The position numbers and the translations under genes are program-made. Of a stretch of 64,000 bases of DNA, positions 60,901 to 64,000 are shown one piece after another; position 1 is the first letter of the stretch; every line of letters begins with the position of its first letter. Source of the DNA: Petrosia ficiformis (lineage: Eukaryota > Porifera > Demospongiae > Haplosclerida > Petrosiidae); contig OX345641.1 in assembly GCA_947044365.1 (NCBI GenBank), forward strand, positions 824,960-888,959, in the 5' to 3' direction. The notes below the pieces were generated by a model that ran no database searches, was not told the DNA's origin, and saw nothing but the letters and a program-made list of their open reading frames with translations.

Positions 60901-63900
60901 GTTCAAAATGTACTGGTTCACTAAGGTCTGCAAACCAACACTCTTCCAACTGGGATATAGGGTAAAATTCATTTGTATTAGAGCACATTAAAAATGTCCG
61001 TTGATGATTCGGTGTGCTTGGATGATCTCGTTTGTATCGATTTGATTGACACAAAGAGCAGAGAAATCCATATTTTATAGACACTCTTTCTGTGTCATAT
61101 TTTAGGTTTGATTGTGCAGTTACTGTAGCTCGTTCGACAACATTTTGAATTGCTGGGCAGTTGTTACGATCACCATGATAGTAGAGCTCTAACCATTTAT
61201 GATTATCCACTAACAGTAGAAACCCATTTAAGGTATCACATTTCAATCGGACTGCATTGCGTAGCTGATGTGGAAAATGATTTGTAGGCTCAGGAAGAAC
61301 AAAGCGATGATTGTTACTGTGTGTGAGTATAGCAGCAACTGTAGCAGGAAACAAACCCAATGGAATAGGTGCAATCTCATCATGGATGCCTTTTTTCTCC
61401 CACATGATGACAAATGGATCAGCATCACCTTCACGTAAGAAAGAATGTTTCTGTTTTTCTGTCAGAGGAATAATAGGAAGTACACATGGGATAAAGTAAG
61501 TGGTATCATTAATGGGAGTAATGACAAGAAGATGTTTGAGGAGCTGTATATAGTGGTCGATTGTGAAATATTCAGAGTTGAAAGCAGATGGTATTAAGTG
61601 CTTAAGAAGATGTTTAGAAAATATTCCATTCTGTTGAAGTTGTGTGGCTTCCTGTTTTGTCAGATAAGTGCCAAAAACTTCTGATATTTTTACAAAGCCA
61701 GCGCTAACTAGCTTTGACAACAGACCAATGAGAGGTTGAGGGTTAACAAATACAACTTTAGGAAGGAATAGTGGAAAGTAAAAGATGACAGAAACGAAAT
61801 GAAGAAACTGTAAAGCCACACGTACATCATCCTCAGACATGCCCAAACTTTTTCCAATTTTATAGCAGTCCTCAAGAAGTATAATATCCTGCTTCCTCTC
61901 TTCTGACTGCTTATGTATCTCGAGCTCAAAGGCAAAAAATCGTTTTGGCATCTTCACATTTAAGCCAGGTGTCGTGGCTATTGCTCTTCGAAGGTGAGAT
62001 GCTTTCTTCTCTCTCTCCTCTCCCATTGGCATCTGAGTGTTTACATCAAATATTACATCATTGTCATTGCTAATAATCACTTCGTTATATTCGTTGAGAG
62101 CCTGCCCCAGGATTTCATTCTTTCTTTTTGGAGTTTCACGACACTTTCGTGCCTTGTCAGAGTATGTACCCAATATTAGGAAATGTGAATCAGGAGGTGC
62201 ATCAATTATTCCATGAATGGGAATTGGAGTGACAAATGATAAAGATCGCAGGAACAACTCCACTAGTTCCTGATTTGTGAATCGAAGGGTTTGGGGAAGG
62301 CAAACATCTTTACCATTTACAGAATACTTAAATTTCGGTCGATTTTTCAGTTCCTGGGAGAGTCTAAGGGCGATTAAATTAATAGAACCACTCTGTACAA
62401 ACAAAGGGAGGAGATCAAGGAAGGCTGGTTGACCACCAGAATCTACAGAGTAAATCCAGTGAGCTCCAAAAATAGGTTGTAATTTGTTAGTTGATTGTTG
62501 TTTAGAGGAAACAACACTAGTTGACTGTAGCTGCAGAGCGGAAACATCACTACTGGACTGTGGACCACTACTGGGCTGTGTAGTAGAAACATCACTACTG
62601 GGCTGTGTAGTAGAAACATCACTACTGGGCTGTGTATCAGAAACATCACTACTGGGCTGTGGAGTAGAAACATGTGTGGTTGCTTCAAGCTTCGTCCTTT
62701 CTACAAATTGTTCAAAGGTCTTAACATGATCTGCTTGTATCCAGCGCTCTGGAATTTTATCATTTTCTACAGTAATCCTGACAGCAGTAACTGCAGCACG
62801 AGCAATATCAGTACTGTTATATTTAGACGGTGGAGGTTCTCCTAGTAGCAAATGAAGACTGGAGGTTTTACCAGTTTTAGGAGCACCATGAATATTCAAC
62901 TTTGTAATGTGTAGATCCACAAATCCTTCAACAATCCATCGTTCAAGAACTATAATAAACAAAATATTAAATTATAATTACATTATATTATAGTATTATA
63001 ATAGTATGTAATACCATGCATAGAGATCAAATCTACTGAAAATACAAGTGACCTAAAGGACGGCACTAACTTAAATACATATGAAAATATGCATTCAAGT
63101 TTGTGCTGTCCTTTGGATCACTTGTAGTCAGTAGATTTGTTTGTACATGTAGTGATAATTTGTAATGTGTAACATCACTAGGTAATGTGGGCTGTTATGA
63201 ATTTTATAAACTTCTCAGCTCTTTCAGGAATAAAAAAAGGGGAAGAGAGGGTGGGGAATAAGGTTCTTTGAGGAGGTATCCATGTGACCATACAATAGCA
63301 GAATACTCTCAAATGTATAGGATCATCTTAACAGTGCAGGACAATGAAGTCACATATGGTCATATATTGAAGGTAAAAATAACTACAGTATATGAAAGTT
63401 TACTATTATTACATTTAAAAGGTTTTCATACAGCTCAGCATTGCTTGACAAAAGTTTTTAATGTTCACAATAACATACTAATAAATAACCTTCTGGTCTC
63501 AAGACCACTTCAGCAATTCTCTCAACAGTCACTATGTTGGGAGGCTGGGCTCCTTTCAGAGTTATGTCCATGTCCAAAGGAAGTGGAGCATTGAGTTCAC
63601 TTGAAACTGTCATTTCAAAACAGCAGATTTTTCCGAGGAGAACATCAGTCTGTAGTAGCTGTAAGAAATTAATATGTTATGTTATATGTGACCATAATTG
63701 TGTATCAAATGATTGTGCTTAAACCTGCCATTAGGTACAGGAAGCCAATGATTAATCATTACACTTCTTATCAAATTTCATTGGCTTCCTGTATAAGATA
63801 GCATACACATATTATACGTTCAATGTATAATATTACGAGACATATATATTTTACCTGAGCTGGAGTAGGGTACTCCACTGACCAGTCTGGTAACCAGCTG

Positions 63901-63986
63901 TTAGCAGGTAGTTGAAGAGTAAGAGTATTCTCTATTAATTTTGTTTTCAATTTCTGTCCAGGTACACAACCACCAAATTGCCTCAT
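56475..63986 (-). CDS. Roc-COR-type GTPase with three C-terminal Death domains
   Basis: Exons, in minus-strand order: 63855-63986 or further upstream, 63490-63658, 60883-62949, 60009-60065, 59667-59930 (Death a), 59211-59264, 58883-59140 (Death b), 57204-57272 and 56475-56767 (Death c, ends NLCF stop). From 60883 to the end every junction is phase 1 with good GT/AG sites. The large exon holds a P-loop (GAPKTGKTS), a DSGGQPAFLDLLP segment matching the G3/switch II of Roc domains, a G4-like LGTYSDKA, and then a COR-like region. Such proteins act as GTP-regulated scaffolds; the Death domains would recruit Death-domain partners. Death domains show W-(K/R)-LG--LG and WI-G-GREPTW cores. The two upstream exons (ending VERIAEVVLRPE) join in the right phase using a weak GTTATT donor. 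They may belong to this gene or to another; I do not recognise them. The 5' end may lie outside the window. Confidence 0.72.
57790..58243 (+). mobile_element. CATCCCTATGATTGCTTT-TIR MITE-like element, copy 4
   Basis: In an intron of the Roc-COR-Death gene. Left end ccacccctatgattactttc, right end aaagcagtcatagggatac. It is longer than copies 2 and 3 because of a (TA)n run at about 57846-57900. A separate fragment of the family core (ttgcgtcattccggggggct) lies at 59480-59499. Confidence 0.75.
60491..60791. mobile_element. TAGTGCTGGG-TIR MITE-like element
   Basis: About 300 bp bounded by tagtgctgggtatcgg on the left and gagtcctagcacta on the right (inverted match over the outer 10-12 bp). It is flanked by taataat on both sides, a plausible target duplication in AT-rich DNA. 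The interior contains ATCAAT/GATATT-rich dyads. It lies in the intron just downstream of the GTPase exon. No coding capacity. Confidence 0.65.
62540..62672 (-). repeat. Coding tandem repeat in the Roc-COR exon
   Basis: Four to five copies of a roughly 27-30-nt unit encoding TQPSSDVST-like words, inserted between the P-loop and the DSGGQ motif of the GTPase. It is in frame with no stop. The Ser/Gln/Thr-rich stretch is probably disordered. Confidence 0.85.
63028..63139. repeat. Long imperfect palindrome (hairpin element)
   Basis: Arms of about 43 nt (caaatctactgaaaatacaa ... and its inverse ending cagtagatttg) around a loop of about 25 nt. It lies just upstream of the GTPase exon, probably in an intron. 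It could be a minimal foldback transposon. Confidence 0.75.
63735..63796. repeat. Short inverted repeat in intron
   Basis: tacaggaagccaatga and tcattggcttcctgta face each other about 30 nt apart, an exact inverted repeat of about 16 bp, between the two upstream exons at 63490-63658 and 63855-63986. Confidence 0.75.
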
Positions 63987-64000
63987 CGTGTTCTGCAGAA

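Overview
This is AT-rich, intron-containing animal DNA. Introns are short (about 60-600 bp), splice sites are canonical, and the genes are metazoan families: Death domains, caspases, a Roc-COR GTPase and an SDF2-like MIR-domain protein. Compact genes plus expanded Death-domain/caspase/Roc-COR families suggest a sponge, most likely a demosponge such as Amphimedon. That is inference from gene content, not a match I could run.

From base 1 to about 54.8 kb the window is one segmentally duplicated array. On the minus strand lie eleven copies of a Death-Death-caspase gene: A 378-2413, B 8082-9825, C 11492-13519, D 15249-17501, E 22101-23834, F 27707-29678, G 32141-34201, H 39772-41630, I 45419-47418, J 49560-51606 and K 52803-54808. 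They fall into type I (A, C, G, J: linker encoded by a separate 42-nt exon; catalytic motif mostly QACQG) and type II (B, E, F, I: linker fused to the caspase exon through exonised intron sequence; QACRG). H is intermediate. D and K keep the Death exons but only a stub of the caspase. A, G and H read cleanly from a 13-nt first exon to the stop. C needs a shifted acceptor. J has a 10-nt frameshift in its second Death exon. D has a stop codon in Death domain 2.

On the plus strand, convergent with the type II caspases, sit five copies of the 3' part of an SDF2-like gene (5253-6988, 19330-21024, 24510-26712, 37093-38778, 42646-44345). Each has the same four exons of about 140, 88, 106 and 39 nt. 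The signal peptide and first MIR repeat are missing from every copy. Each copy is preceded by a 50-bp-unit minisatellite and a CATA microsatellite and carries an ATCC microsatellite in its second intron. The amplified module is therefore [minisatellite - SDF2 3' part (+) - type II caspase (-) - usually type I caspase (-)].

From about 55.9 kb the array gives way to a decayed plus-strand gene fragment (about 55.88-56.37 kb) and a minus-strand gene (56475 to at least 63986). The latter encodes a Roc-COR-type GTPase followed by three Death domains. It may be a signalling partner of the caspases, since both families use Death domains and every exon junction from the GTPase exon onward is phase 1, as in the caspase genes.

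Several families of small non-autonomous DNA transposons (MITE-like, with visible terminal inverted repeats) are scattered through introns and spacers. One has an identifiable empty site in the paralogous units. No tRNA, rRNA or CRISPR array was seen.
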